DNA of 21,162 nt from an uncultured Caulobacteraceae bacterium (GTDB taxonomy: Bacteria; Pseudomonadota; Alphaproteobacteria; Caulobacterales; Caulobacteraceae), in contig CAISGS010000546.1 in assembly GCA_903884915.1 (NCBI GenBank), forward strand, positions 1 through 21,162, written 5' to 3'. Below, piece after piece: positions 1 to 8,739 of this stretch. The notes under the pieces were generated by a model, which saw only the letters and a program-made list of their open reading frames with translations, was not told the origin of the DNA and did not search any database. The position numbers and the translations under genes were made by a program. The number at the start of each line of letters is the position of its first letter. Within the stretch, counting starts at the first letter, position 1.

Positions 1-600
1 ATCGACGAGATCGCCTTCCAAACCAACCTTCTGGCCCTCAATGCCGGGGTCGAGGCGGCGCGGGCTGGGGATGCTGGCCGAGGCTTTGCGGTGGTCGCCT
101 CAGAAGTGCGGGCCTTGGCTCAACGTTCGGCAGAGGCTGCCAAGGAAATTAAGGGCCTGATCAGCGAAAGCTCGCGTCAGGTAGCTTCCGGAGTCGATCT
201 GGTCGGCCAGACCGGGCAGGCCCTAAAGCGCATTGTCGATGAGGTCGCCGAAATCAATGATCTGGTCTCCCAGATCGCCGCCTCCGCCGAGGAACAGTCC
301 ATCGGCCTGCAAGAGGTCAATACCACCGTCGTTCAGATGGATCAGGTGACTCAGCAGAACGCCGCCATGGTCGAGCAATCCACCGCTGCCAGCCGACAAT
401 TGGCTGACGAGACCACCAACCTTCAGGCCCTGATTGGCCGGTTTAACTATGGTGAGGTGGCCACCCTTGCGACCAGCCGCGCACCCAGCAGACCCGCTGC
501 CCGGCCAGCACCGACCTTTGCCAGTCGGCCCCCGGCAGCCCCTGCACCGGTCCGCAAACCTGCACCGTCAGTCGCTGACGAGGGCTGGGAAGAGTTCTAG
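1..600 (+). CDS. Methyl-accepting chemotaxis protein, C-terminal part (5' end outside window)
   Basis: The frame is open from base 1 and ends at TAG 598-600, giving 199 residues. The visible part begins inside the cytoplasmic signalling hairpin: [20 protein letters not shown] and the following [18 protein letters not shown] are the highly conserved tip that contacts CheW and CheA. A heptad-rich helix with Gln/Glu/Ala adaptation-type sites follows (about residues 50-145), then a flexible Pro/Ala-rich tail, and the protein ends GWEEF. That ending fits the xWxxF pentapeptide which, in other chemoreceptors, docks the methyltransferase CheR and/or methylesterase CheB; that role here is inferred. 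The sensor domain and membrane segments lie upstream of the window, so ligand and topology are unknown. The ATG/GTG candidates inside the window are not true starts, because the conserved tip lies upstream of them. A hairpin terminator follows, so it is probably transcribed apart from ccoN. Confidence 0.93.
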   Translation: MDEIAFQTNLLALNAGVEAARAGDAGRGFAVVASEVRALAQRSAEAAKEIKGLISESSRQVASGVDLVGQTGQALKRIVDEVAEINDLVSQIAASAEEQSIGLQEVNTTVVQMDQVTQQNAAMVEQSTAASRQLADETTNLQALIGRFNYGEVATLATSRAPSRPAARPAPTFASRPPAAPAPVRKPAPSVADEGWEEF

Positions 601-630
601 ACCTCACCCTCTCGAATATGAAAATAGATG

Positions 631-664
631 GGCCCTGAACCTCACCGTTCGGGGCCTTATTCTT
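631..664 (+). terminator. Rho-independent-type terminator after the chemoreceptor gene
   Basis: GGCCCTGAAC (631-640) pairs with GTTCGGGGCC (647-656): ten base pairs including one G-T wobble, around a 6-base loop. A T-rich run TTATTCTT (657-664) follows. It lies 31 bases after the chemoreceptor stop and about 170 bases before ccoN. The A-rich stretch at 621-628 on the other side could let it work in both directions. The T-run is imperfect, so termination may be partial. Confidence 0.72.
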
Positions 665-760
665 GATGGGCCGGCGACCAACCCTCGGCTCACGCGCACC
701 CATTTCAAGGCAATCCCCGCGCGCATAACCCCATGTGCGACAACTCGCCGGATGGATAGG

Positions 761-781
761 ATTACCCATAAATGTAATGGG
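761..781. promoter_or_regulatory. Inverted repeat upstream of ccoN, possible operator
   Basis: ATTAC (761-765), an 8-base spacer and GTAAT (774-778) form a perfect inverted repeat. A second, nested one, CCCAT (765-769) and ATGGG (777-781), overlaps it. It lies about 52 bases before the ccoN ATG, in the only sizeable non-coding stretch ahead of the oxidase cluster, so a regulatory role is plausible. It does not match TTGA-N6-TCAA or TTGAT-N4-ATCAA, the FixK/FNR box. Short inverted repeats arise by chance, so confidence is low. Confidence 0.3.
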
Positions 782-832
782 GTTTTTCAGGCTGTCAGTT
801 GGCGTCAGTCTTTCGGAAGGCTGGACACCACA

Positions 833-2515
833 ATGGCGGCAATCGACGGGCCTAAGGGCACAGCTTCCTCTGGCGCAGGGCTCCTCGCCGGACTGTTAGG
901 GGTCGGCGTCCTCCTCACCATCTTCATGGCGTCCCGCACCCATGACCCAAGGTTTATGGTTCACGCCTATATCTTTATGGCCGCCTTTACCCTCGCCCTA
1001 GCGGTCTTGGTGATCGGCATTTCAGCGGACCGATTTGTTCAAAGCGAAGACAAATATGAAGATGGCGTCATCCGCGCCGGGGTCATTGCCTCCCTGTTCT
1101 GGGGCGTCGTCGGCATGCTGGTCGGGTTGGTCATTGCCTCGCAGCTCTCCTGGCCCAACCTGTTCTATTTTCCTGAATTTGGCTGGCTGAACTTTGGCCG
1201 TTTGCGGCCCCTACACACCTCCGGCGTGATCTTTGCCTTTGGCGGCAACGTCCTGATCGCCACCTCCTTCTATGTGGTGCAGCGCACCTGCAAGGCGAGG
1301 CTAGCCGGCGGCATCGCCCCTTGGGTCGTGTTCTGGGGCTATCAGCTGTTCATCGTCCTAGCGGCGACCGGCTATCTAATGGGCGTGACCCAGAGCCGCG
1401 AATATGCCGAGCCGGAATGGTATGTCGACATCTGGCTGACCGTGGTTTGGGTAACCTATCTGCTGGTCTTTTTGGGCACGATCTGGAAGCGCAAAGAGCC
1501 GCACATCTATGTGGCCAACTGGTTCTATCTGGCCTTCATCGTGACGGTGGCCATGCTCCATATCGTCAATAATCTGGCCGTGCCGGTCTCGCCCCTGTCG
1601 AGCCACAGCTATTCGCTGTTCTCCGGGGTGCAGGATGCTCTGGTTCAGTGGTGGTATGGCCACAATGCGGTGGGCTTCTTCCTGACCGCGGGCTTCTTGG
1701 CCATCATGTACTATTTCATCCCCAAGCGGGCGGAGCGGCCGGTCTATTCCTACCGCCTGTCCATCGTCCACTTCTGGGCCCTGATCTTCATCTATATCTG
1801 GGCTGGTCCGCACCACCTTCACTATACGGCCCTGCCGCAGTGGGCGCAGACCCTGGGCATGACCTTCTCGATCATGCTGTGGATGCCCAGCTGGGGCGGC
1901 ATGATCAATGGTCTGATGACCCTGTCAGGGGCCTGGGACAAGCTGCGCACTGATGCCGTGATGCGCATGCTGATCGCAAGCCTCGCCTTCTACGGCATGT
2001 CGACCTTCGAAGGTCCGGTCATGAGCGTTCGGGCGGTCAATGCCCTGTCCCACTATACCGATTGGACCATCGGGCACGTTCATTCCGGCGCTCTGGGCTG
2101 GGTTGGCTTTGTGTCCTTTGGCGCGATCTATTGCCTGGTGCCGTGGCTGTGGAAGCGTCCACGCCTCTATTCGGACCGTCTGGTCGAGTGGCACTTCTGG
2201 ATCGCGACCATCGGCATCCTGCTCTACATCGCCGCCATGTGGGTGTCGGGGATCATGGAAGGCCTGATGTGGCGTGAATATACGTCCGAGGGCTTCTTGG
2301 CCTACTCCTTCGTTCAAACCGTCGAGGCCAAACATGTGGCCAATATGATCCGCGCCTTGGGGGGCCTGCTCTATCTCTCCGGCACATTGATCATGGTCTA
2401 TAATGTCTGGCGCACGATCCGAGGCGATGTTGCCGCGCTCGAAAAGAATGCCGTTCTGGTTCAACCCGCAGCTTCCGGTCCCGCCCCTAAGGGCGCGGCA
2501 GTCGCAGCAGAATAG
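833..2515 (+). CDS. ccoN: cbb3-type cytochrome c oxidase subunit I (CcoN/FixN)
   Basis: Catalytic subunit of the high-affinity C-family haem-copper oxidase in the inner membrane; it reduces O2 to water and pumps protons, supporting respiration at low oxygen. The 560-residue product has about a dozen hydrophobic segments. Visible ligands: H128 (RPLHTSG, low-spin haem b), H277 (WWYGHNAV) and H327/H328 ([14 protein letters not shown]) for CuB, and H415/H417 (TIGHVHSG) for haems b3 and b. Roles are assigned by family analogy. The frame stays open upstream to 434, but that stretch overlaps the chemoreceptor gene and its terminator and is not CcoN-like. ATG 833 is chosen because MAAIDGPKG and the first membrane helix follow; a GGAAGG (815-820) lies slightly far upstream. 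First gene of a complete ccoNOQP-GHIS run; ccoO starts 11 bases after its stop. Confidence 0.97.
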   Translation: MAAIDGPKGTASSGAGLLAGLLGVGVLLTIFMASRTHDPRFMVHAYIFMAAFTLALAVLVIGISADRFVQSEDKYEDGVIRAGVIASLFWGVVGMLVGLVIASQLSWPNLFYFPEFGWLNFGRLRPLHTSGVIFAFGGNVLIATSFYVVQRTCKARLAGGIAPWVVFWGYQLFIVLAATGYLMGVTQSREYAEPEWYVDIWLTVVWVTYLLVFLGTIWKRKEPHIYVANWFYLAFIVTVAMLHIVNNLAVPVSPLSSHSYSLFSGVQDALVQWWYGHNAVGFFLTAGFLAIMYYFIPKRAERPVYSYRLSIVHFWALIFIYIWAGPHHLHYTALPQWAQTLGMTFSIMLWMPSWGGMINGLMTLSGAWDKLRTDAVMRMLIASLAFYGMSTFEGPVMSVRAVNALSHYTDWTIGHVHSGALGWVGFVSFGAIYCLVPWLWKRPRLYSDRLVEWHFWIATIGILLYIAAMWVSGIMEGLMWREYTSEGFLAYSFVQTVEAKHVANMIRALGGLLYLSGTLIMVYNVWRTIRGDVAALEKNAVLVQPAASGPAPKGAAVAAE

Positions 2516-2526
2516 GGGCGCGCGCC

Positions 2527-3264
2527 ATGTGGAAGCACCATCAAAAACTTGAGCGCCACTCCCTTCTGCTGGTGATCGTCATATTGGTCGTGGTCGCCAT
2601 CGGCGGCTTGGTCGAGATCTCGCCTCTGTTCTATCTGGAAAGCACGATTGAAAAGGTCGATGGCATCCGTCCCTATACCCCGCTCGAACTGGCCGGTCGT
2701 GACATCTATGTGCGTGAGGGCTGCTATGTCTGCCACTCGCAGATGATCCGCCCCCTGCGCGACGAGGTGGAACGTTATGGCCATTACAGTCTTGCGGCTG
2801 AAAGCATGTACGACCACCCCTTCCAGTGGGGCTCCAAGCGCACCGGCCCTGATCTGGCCCGCGTCGGCGGCAAATATTCCGATGGCTGGCAGGTCGATCA
2901 CCTGACCAATCCAAGGGCGGTCGTGCCGGAATCGGTGATGCCTCCCTACGCGTTCTTGGCCAAGAAGGACTTGGATTACCGGGATATTGCCGACAAGCTC
3001 CGCGCCCAGCGCGCGGTGGGTGTGCCCTATGGCGACGCCATGATCGCCAAAGCGGCGACCGATTTGGAAACCCAGGCCGATCCCTTCGCCTCGGGCGGTA
3101 CAGCCCTCAAGAAGCGCTATGGCCCCAAGGTCAATCAGCGCGACTTTGACGGCCAACCCGACAGGATCAGCGATATGGACGCGCTGATTGCCTATCTGCA
3201 GATGCTCGGCACCACGGTCGATTTTACGACCTACAAGGCCGATGCCGGCGAAAACCTAAGGTGA
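2527..3264 (+). CDS. ccoO: cbb3-type cytochrome c oxidase subunit II, monohaem cytochrome c (CcoO/FixO)
   Basis: Membrane-anchored monohaem cytochrome c that passes electrons to the CcoN active site. The product has 245 residues. One N-terminal membrane anchor (about residues 11-32) is followed by a periplasmic domain with a single haem c site, C66-Y-V-C69-H70, in the family context [16 protein letters not shown] downstream [10 protein letters not shown] stretch supplies the likely axial Met ligand. The region [11 protein letters not shown] and the [16 protein letters not shown] stretch are typical of CcoO. ATG 2527 follows the AGGGG at the ccoN stop and lies 11 bases after it, consistent with one transcript. 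Length is normal for the family and all key residues are present. Confidence 0.97.
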   Translation: MWKHHQKLERHSLLLVIVILVVVAIGGLVEISPLFYLESTIEKVDGIRPYTPLELAGRDIYVREGCYVCHSQMIRPLRDEVERYGHYSLAAESMYDHPFQWGSKRTGPDLARVGGKYSDGWQVDHLTNPRAVVPESVMPPYAFLAKKDLDYRDIADKLRAQRAVGVPYGDAMIAKAATDLETQADPFASGGTALKKRYGPKVNQRDFDGQPDRISDMDALIAYLQMLGTTVDFTTYKADAGENLR

Positions 3265-3271
3265 GGCGGGC

Positions 3272-3421
3272 ATGACCTACGAAACCCTATCCAGAATCGT
3301 GCAGCAGGGCGGCACCGTCTATTTCAGCCTGCTGTTCTTGATGGTCTGCGTCTACGCCTTTTGGCCAAAGAACAAAGAGACCTTTGATCGCGCCGCGCGC
3401 CTGCCTTTGGACGAGGACTAG
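3272..3421 (+). CDS. ccoQ: cbb3-type oxidase small subunit CcoQ/FixQ
   Basis: A 49-residue gene between ccoO and ccoP, too short for many ORF callers. The product begins MTYETLSRIV, has one membrane helix (about residues 16-31, VYFSLLFLMVCVYAFW), and then a charged tail PKNKETFDRAARLPLDED. That layout, one helix followed by a WPKNK-type basic motif, is the usual form of CcoQ/FixQ, a non-catalytic subunit that stabilises CcoP within the oxidase. It starts 7 bases after the ccoO stop with GAGG just ahead, and ccoP follows 3 bases after its stop, so translation is probably coupled. Identity rests on length, helix, tail and position. Confidence 0.93.
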   Translation: MTYETLSRIVQQGGTVYFSLLFLMVCVYAFWPKNKETFDRAARLPLDED

Positions 3422-3424
3422 ACC

Positions 3425-4312
3425 ATGGCTGACCCAAAGCACGACAAGCCCACACCTCACAAAGACGAGATCAGCGGCGTCGACACCACCGGCCATGAGT
3501 GGGACGGGATCCGCGAACTGGACAATCCCCTGCCCCGTTGGTGGCTCTATGTCTTCTATGCCTGCATCGTCTTTGCGGTCGGCTATTGGGTCCTGATGCC
3601 CGCATGGCCAGGCCTACATGGCTACACCAAGGGCCTTTTGCACCAGTCTGACCGAGGCGAGCTGTCGGTCGCGCTGCATGACCTGTCGGCCACGCGCGGC
3701 GCGGCGGGACAGGCACTGGTCAAGGCCTCGCTGGAACAGATCGAAGCCGATCCGAAGCTCCAAGCCTATGCCCTATCGGCGGGGGCCTCGATCTTCGGGG
3801 ACAACTGCGCCACCTGCCACGGGACCGGCGGTACGGGCGGCAAGGGCTATCCCAACCTGCGCGACGATGTCTGGCTCTGGGGCGGCGATCTCAACGCCAT
3901 CGAGCACACCCTTCGCGTTGGCATTCGCTCGACCCATACCGATACACGCCAATCGCAGATGCCGTCCTTTGGACGTGACCAGCTCTTGACCGGCGCGCAG
4001 GTCAATGACCTGACAGAATATGTCACCGCCCTGTCGCGCCGCAAGGCCGACCCTGCTGCCGTCAGCCGCGCAGCCCCTCTGTTCCAAGCCCAATGCGCGG
4101 TCTGCCATGGTGCCGATGGCAAGGGCAATCAGGCCGTCGGCGCACCGAACCTGACCGATCAGGATTGGCTCTATGGCGGCGACCCTAACAGCATCCATAC
4201 CCAGATCTGGAACGGTCGGGCCGGGGTCATGCCCAGTTGGGAAAAGCGCTTTGATACGGCAACGATCAAGGCCCTGACGGTCTATGTTCACGCCAATGCC
4301 AGCGGTCAATAG
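3425..4312 (+). CDS. ccoP: cbb3-type cytochrome c oxidase subunit III, dihaem cytochrome c (CcoP/FixP)
   Basis: Dihaem cytochrome c subunit that takes electrons from periplasmic cytochrome c (or directly from bc1) and hands them to CcoO/CcoN. The product has 295 residues. A cytoplasmic N-terminus contains the family motif ending HEWDGIRELDNPLPRWWLY, followed by one membrane helix (about residues 39-60). Two cytochrome c domains follow: haem site one C128-A-T-C131-H132 with likely Met ligand in SQMPSFG, and haem site two C224-A-V-C227-H228 with likely Met in GVMPSWE. Both sites are intact. ATG 3425 lies 3 bases after the ccoQ stop. ccoG begins 30 bases downstream, the widest internal gap of the cluster. 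Confidence 0.97.
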   Translation: MADPKHDKPTPHKDEISGVDTTGHEWDGIRELDNPLPRWWLYVFYACIVFAVGYWVLMPAWPGLHGYTKGLLHQSDRGELSVALHDLSATRGAAGQALVKASLEQIEADPKLQAYALSAGASIFGDNCATCHGTGGTGGKGYPNLRDDVWLWGGDLNAIEHTLRVGIRSTHTDTRQSQMPSFGRDQLLTGAQVNDLTEYVTALSRRKADPAAVSRAAPLFQAQCAVCHGADGKGNQAVGAPNLTDQDWLYGGDPNSIHTQIWNGRAGVMPSWEKRFDTATIKALTVYVHANASGQ

Positions 4313-4342
4313 GCCGCTGGATGATGTGAAAGCAGGCTCTTC

Positions 4343-5815
4343 GTGCCCGTCCTGATCGACACTGTAAATGGTGACAAGCGCCCCAAGGTGCCGGACCCCG
4401 CACCCCTCTATAAGGGGCGCGAGCCAATCTATCCCAAGCTGGTTCACGGCCAGTTTCGGACGATCAAGTGGGTCCTGCTGTGGATCACCTTGGCGGTCTA
4501 TTACATCCTGCCCTGGCTGCGGTGGGATCGGGGACCGGCAACGCCAAACCAGGCGGTTCTGGTCGATTTCACCCATGCGCGGTTCTACTTCTTCTTCATC
4601 CAGCTATGGCCCGAAGAGATCTACTATTTCACCGGTCTGCTGGTCACGGCAGCCTTGGCCCTGTTCCTCGTCTCGGCCCTGTTTGGACGGCTTTGGTGCG
4701 GCTATGCCTGTCCTCAGACGGTCTGGACCGATTTCTATATTGTGGTCGAGCGGCTGTTCGAGGGCGACCGCAATGCCCGCATGAGGCTGGATGCGGCCCC
4801 GACCTCGTTCAACAAGGTTTGGCGCAAGACGGGCAAGCATGCCGTCTGGCTGCTGGTGGCTCTGGTCACCGGCGGGGCCTGGGTCTTCTATTTCGACGAT
4901 GCCCCGACCCTGATGGGCCAACTCTTTACAGGGTCAGCGGCGACCAGCGCCTATCTGTCTGTCGCGATCTTGACCTTCACCACCTATGCACTGGCCGGGT
5001 CAATGCGCGAGCAGGTCTGCACCTATATGTGCCCTTGGCCGCGCATTCAGGGGGCCATGCTGGATGAGCATTCCTTACAGGTCACCTACCGGGCAGACCG
5101 GGGCGAGACCCGCGGCCCCCACAAAAAGGGCGAGCGCTGGGAAGGTCGCGGCGACTGTATCGATTGCCAGCAATGTGTCGTGGTCTGCCCGATGGGGATC
5201 GACATTCGCGATGGTGCCCAGATGGAGTGCATCAATTGCGGCCTCTGTATCGATGCTTGCGACGAGATCATGGACAAGGTCGAGCGTCCGCGTGGTCTGA
5301 TCGCCTATGATACCGACTATGCGGTTGCTGCGCGGCTTGCCAAGCGCAAGCCGACCTATCATCTCATCCGCCCCCGGACGGTCTATTATGCCTTGGCCTT
5401 GGCTCTGGTTGGCGGCTTGATGCTCTATGGGCTTCTGACACGCTCGCCCGTCGCCATTGATGTGCTGCGCGACCGCAATCCGGAATATGTTCAGCTGTCC
5501 GACGGCGCGGTGCGTAACGGCTACACGCTGAAGCTCATGAACCGCTCCCTCCATCCCACAGTCTTTTGGGTGGACTTCAAGGGGCCTAAGGACGCGGTCG
5601 TCCGGGCCGTTGGCCAGACAGCAACCACAAGAACCTTGGCCGTGCCCCTTGCGGCAGACGGCCAGCGCAGCCTGCGCGTCTTCGTCACCGTTCCACAAGA
5701 CCATGACGAACATGACCTCCACCACAGCAGCCCCGCGACCTTTGCAATCACCTCTCAAGACGGTCAAACGGCTGAAAAGAAAACCGTATTCCTCGCCGCA
5801 GGAGATGACCGATGA
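4343..5815 (+). CDS. ccoG: cbb3 oxidase assembly protein CcoG/FixG (membrane iron-sulfur cupric reductase)
   Basis: Polytopic inner-membrane protein with two [4Fe-4S] ferredoxin-type motifs; family members reduce Cu(II) to Cu(I) for insertion into the CuB site of the oxidase. The product has 490 residues. Membrane segments lie near residues 40-57, 85-115, 167-185 and 205-225, and another after the clusters at about 345-365. Cluster cysteines are C272/C275/C278/C282 and C296/C299/C302/C306. Extra conserved cysteine pairs LWCGYACPQT and QVCTYMCPWPR lie in the membrane part and could bind metal. The C-terminal 120 residues form the immunoglobulin-like FixG domain. The start is GTG 4343; no other good in-frame start exists before the first conserved region, and the upstream ribosome site is weak. 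Its stop overlaps ccoH in ATGA. Confidence 0.95.
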   Translation: MPVLIDTVNGDKRPKVPDPAPLYKGREPIYPKLVHGQFRTIKWVLLWITLAVYYILPWLRWDRGPATPNQAVLVDFTHARFYFFFIQLWPEEIYYFTGLLVTAALALFLVSALFGRLWCGYACPQTVWTDFYIVVERLFEGDRNARMRLDAAPTSFNKVWRKTGKHAVWLLVALVTGGAWVFYFDDAPTLMGQLFTGSAATSAYLSVAILTFTTYALAGSMREQVCTYMCPWPRIQGAMLDEHSLQVTYRADRGETRGPHKKGERWEGRGDCIDCQQCVVVCPMGIDIRDGAQMECINCGLCIDACDEIMDKVERPRGLIAYDTDYAVAARLAKRKPTYHLIRPRTVYYALALALVGGLMLYGLLTRSPVAIDVLRDRNPEYVQLSDGAVRNGYTLKLMNRSLHPTVFWVDFKGPKDAVVRAVGQTATTRTLAVPLAADGQRSLRVFVTVPQDHDEHDLHHSSPATFAITSQDGQTAEKKTVFLAAGDDR

Positions 5816-6327
5816 GCATGGGCCAAGCCACCCCCAAGACGCCCGATCAACGCGGCCAACTGACCGGCTGGCACGTCCTGATCATCTTTGTCGTCTTTTT
5901 CGGCATCATGCTGTCGGTCAATATCTTGATGGTCGTTCAAGCGATCCGCACCTTCCCCGGCGAGGTCAATAGCCAGCCCTATGAGGCGGGCTTAGCCTAC
6001 AACCATACCCTCAAGGAACAGGCGACCGAACGGGCCCTTGGCTGGCGCGCCAAGGTCGATCACATCACCGTCTCATCAACCGGTACCGTCATCGCGGTCC
6101 AGTGGCTCGATGCCGCGGGCCACCCCCTTAGCGGTGCCAAGGTTGTGGGTCAGATCATTCGGCCAGCGACCGAAAAACAAAGCCACGACCTTCGTTTTGT
6201 CGAGCAATCCGCCGGGCTCTATGAGGCCAAGGTGACGGCTGCGCCCGGCGCATGGGACCTGTCGGTCACCGCGACCGACGCCCGGGGTGAGCACCGCACC
6301 GCTCAGCGACGGGTGGACTGGCAATGA
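5812..6327 (+). CDS. ccoH: cbb3 oxidase assembly protein CcoH/FixH
   Basis: Product of 171 residues with a short cytoplasmic N-terminus, one membrane helix (about residues 20-43, beginning GWHVLIIFVVFFGIMLSVN) and a periplasmic beta-rich domain. The segment YEAGLAYNHTLKEQATERAL is characteristic of FixH. Family members are needed for stable assembly or maturation of cbb3 oxidase and may associate with the late complex; the exact chemistry is not settled. The ATG overlaps the ccoG stop by 4 bases (ATGA 5812-5815) with an AGGAG about 8 bases ahead, and its own stop overlaps ccoI in the same way. This implies translational coupling across ccoG-ccoH-ccoI. No missing or odd segments seen. Confidence 0.93.
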   Translation: MSMGQATPKTPDQRGQLTGWHVLIIFVVFFGIMLSVNILMVVQAIRTFPGEVNSQPYEAGLAYNHTLKEQATERALGWRAKVDHITVSSTGTVIAVQWLDAAGHPLSGAKVVGQIIRPATEKQSHDLRFVEQSAGLYEAKVTAAPGAWDLSVTATDARGEHRTAQRRVDWQ

Positions 6328-8543
6328 GTGACGGCGCGCTGGACATTATGGATCGTAAGGCCGGAGGGGGCACCGGACCGGACCCTGCCGTGTTCGTGCG
6401 CGGGACCGAGGATGGTCAGCAGCGGCTGGAACTGCTGGTCCAAGGCGCGCGCTGCGCTGGCTGTTTGAACAAGATCGAAAAGGGCATGGCCGCCCTGCCC
6501 GGCGTCACAGTGGCGCGCATGAACCTGACCACCGGGAAGTTGGCCGTTCAGTGGCGCTCGGGCCGCCTGCAACCGGCCCAAGTGGTCGAGGCCCTCGCCG
6601 ACCTTGGCTATCCGTCCGTGCCCTATGATCCCGAAGAGGCCCGCCAGAGCGAGGACCGCGAAGGTCGCCGCCTGGCCATAGCCCTTGGGGTCGCTGGCTT
6701 CGGCGCAGGCAATGCCATGATGTTCACCGTCCCCATCTGGGCAGGCCTGATGGGCCAAGAGATGGGCGAGGGCGTGCGCACGGCCTTCTATTGGCTCACC
6801 GCCATCATCGCCGGACCCTGCGCCCTCTATGCCGGGATGCCGTTCTTTGAAAGCGCTTGGAATGCGCTCAAGCGCGGCAAGGCCAATATGGATGTGCCCA
6901 TCTCTTTGGGCGTGATCCTGTCTTTGGGCGTCAGCGTCTATGAGACCCTGATCCATGCCCGCCATGCCTATTTTGAAGCCGCCGTCACCCTGCTGTTTCT
7001 ACTGCTGATCGGTCGCTATCTGGACCATCGTTTGCGCGCCCAAGCCAAGGGCGCGGCGCGTGATCTTCTCGCGCTTCAAGCTGTGACCGCCGCGCGGCTT
7101 CAACCAGATGGGTCCACCCAATCGGTGGCCCTGCGTGATGTGCAGGTCGGCGATCGCTTGGCCGTCGCGCCCGGAGACCGGATGCCCGTCGATGGCGTGG
7201 TCGAAAGCGGCACCTCCCTGCTCGACCTGTCGCTCTTGACCGGAGAGACTGCGCCCGTGGCCACCGCTGCAGGCGCACGCATTGTCGCCGGAGCCCTCAA
7301 TCTGAACGGCGCTCTGGTCATCCGTGCCGAAGCGCTACCGGAAGATTCGACCCTTGCGGCCATTGCCCGCCTGATGGAGGCCGGAGCCCAGTCCAAGTCG
7401 CGCTATGTGCGATTGGCCGACCGCGCCGCTGAGATCTATGTTCCGACCGTCCACACCCTAGCGGCCTTGACCTTGGTGGGCTGGTGGATGGCAGGTCTGC
7501 CCTTCCCCGATGCCCTGATGCGGGCCACAGCGGTCCTAATCATCACCTGCCCCTGCGCTCTGGGCCTTGCTGTTCCCGCCGTCCAGATCGTAGCCTCCGG
7601 GCGGCTCTTTCAGCGCGGCGTGCTGGTCAAATCCGGCGCGGCCCTCGAACGGTTAGCCGAGGTTGATCACGTGGTCTTCGACAAGACCGGCGTCCTGACC
7701 TATGGCCGCGCCCAGCTGGTTAGCTTTGATCCCGAGGCCTTTAAGGCTGCTGCCCCCCTGGCCCGCGCCTCGCGCCATCCCCTGTCGCGTACCCTATCCT
7801 TGGCCGCAGGTCCGGGCCCGGCAGCGCAAGAGGTGCACGAACTTGCCGGACAGGGTGTCGAGGGCCTGATCGATGGACGGATGGCCCGACTTGGCCGTGC
7901 CGATTTCGTCGGCGCTCAAGGCCAATCGGCCAGCGAGACCGAGCTTTGGTTCGCCTTTGAGGGCGAGACCGCGCACCGCTTCACCTTCGCCGATCAGTTG
8001 CGCAGCGATGCGGCCAAGACGGTTGCGGCCCTTAAGGCCCTAGGCCTCAGCGTCGAAATCCTCTCTGGAGACCTGTCGGGGGCCGTCGAGCGCGCCGCTG
8101 AGGGGGCTGGCATCAGCCAATGGCGCGCAGGCCTGACCCCGATGGACAAGGCCGCCATTATTGATGGCCTCATCGCTTCAGGCCGCAAGCCCTTGATGAT
8201 TGGGGACGGCCTCAATGATGCCGCCGCGCTGGCCAAGGCCCATGCCTCTATGGCCCCCGGCGCTGCGGCCGATGCCAGTCAGTCTGCGGCCGATCTGGTC
8301 TTTCAAGGCGATGATCTGGCCGTCGTCGTCACCGTGATCGAGGTCGCGCGCGCGGCAAAGGCGCGAGCGATGGAGAACTTTGCCTTCGCGGCAGTCTATA
8401 ATCTGATTGCCGCGCCCGCTGCAGTCTTTGGGCTGGTGACGCCCTTGATTGCGGCCTTGGCCATGTCGGGCTCATCCTTGGTGGTGATGCTCAATGCCCT
8501 GCGTTTAAGGCTGGCCGGAAAGATGGTGAGGCCTACGGCGTGA
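6324..8543 (+). CDS. ccoI: Copper-transporting P1B-type ATPase for oxidase assembly (CcoI/FixI)
   Basis: Product of 739 residues. Family members export Cu(I) across the inner membrane for building cbb3 oxidase rather than for copper tolerance. Domains in order: N-terminal heavy-metal-binding domain with C44-A-G-C47 (GARCAGCLNKIEKG), membrane helices, actuator loop with LLTGETAPV, the intramembrane metal site C409-P-C411, phosphorylation loop with D453 in DKTGVLT, the HP motif of the nucleotide domain (ASRHPLSRTL), and hinge GDGLNDAAAL with D628. The phosphorylation motif is DKTGV rather than the usual DKTGT; the phosphate-accepting Asp is kept, so the enzyme is probably active. The ATG overlaps ccoH in ATGA, and ccoS starts within its stop (GTGA). 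Confidence 0.95.
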   Translation: MSDGALDIMDRKAGGGTGPDPAVFVRGTEDGQQRLELLVQGARCAGCLNKIEKGMAALPGVTVARMNLTTGKLAVQWRSGRLQPAQVVEALADLGYPSVPYDPEEARQSEDREGRRLAIALGVAGFGAGNAMMFTVPIWAGLMGQEMGEGVRTAFYWLTAIIAGPCALYAGMPFFESAWNALKRGKANMDVPISLGVILSLGVSVYETLIHARHAYFEAAVTLLFLLLIGRYLDHRLRAQAKGAARDLLALQAVTAARLQPDGSTQSVALRDVQVGDRLAVAPGDRMPVDGVVESGTSLLDLSLLTGETAPVATAAGARIVAGALNLNGALVIRAEALPEDSTLAAIARLMEAGAQSKSRYVRLADRAAEIYVPTVHTLAALTLVGWWMAGLPFPDALMRATAVLIITCPCALGLAVPAVQIVASGRLFQRGVLVKSGAALERLAEVDHVVFDKTGVLTYGRAQLVSFDPEAFKAAAPLARASRHPLSRTLSLAAGPGPAAQEVHELAGQGVEGLIDGRMARLGRADFVGAQGQSASETELWFAFEGETAHRFTFADQLRSDAAKTVAALKALGLSVEILSGDLSGAVERAAEGAGISQWRAGLTPMDKAAIIDGLIASGRKPLMIGDGLNDAAALAKAHASMAPGAAADASQSAADLVFQGDDLAVVVTVIEVARAAKARAMENFAFAAVYNLIAAPAAVFGLVTPLIAALAMSGSSLVVMLNALRLRLAGKMVRPTA

Positions 8544-8728
8544 ACATCATCCTCTTTTTCCTTGCGCCCCTGACCTTGCTGATGGCAGCCGGGTCGCTGG
8601 CGGCTTTTTGGTGGACCTTTAAGGCCAACCAGTATGATGATCCCCAAGGCGACGCCGCGCGCATCCTCTATGATCAACTGGACGATGGCCCGCCGGTCAC
8701 CGCGCCTGACGAGGCCAACGAGGTTTAG
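8540..8728 (+). CDS. ccoS: cbb3 oxidase assembly protein CcoS/FixS
   Basis: Small protein of 62 residues with one N-terminal membrane helix (about residues 4-27) and a short cytoplasmic tail. The FKANQYDDPQGDAARILYD stretch just after the helix matches the conserved YDD-x-x-G-x-A-x-RIL signature of the CcoS/FixS family. Family members are required for cofactor (haem b and copper) insertion into CcoN. Translation starts at GTG 8540, overlapping the ccoI stop in GTGA, which indicates coupling. It closes the recognised oxidase assembly set; the next gene follows after only 11 bases on the same strand. Confidence 0.93.
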   Translation: MNIILFFLAPLTLLMAAGSLAAFWWTFKANQYDDPQGDAARILYDQLDDGPPVTAPDEANEV

Positions 8729-8739
8729 GACACCGCTTG

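Noticed and set aside
434..832. Open in-frame extension upstream of ccoN giving 133 more residues
   Set aside because: It overlaps the end of the chemoreceptor gene and its terminator, its translation is Pro/Arg-rich and unlike CcoN, and a normal CcoN start is present at 833.
2461..3156. Long minus-strand open frame opposite ccoO
   Set aside because: It is antisense to a gene with intact haem motifs; its composition is a codon-bias shadow and no family was recognised.
3773..4576. Minus-strand 267-codon open frame opposite ccoP and the ccoG start
   Set aside because: Antisense shadow spanning two clear genes, with no recognisable motifs.
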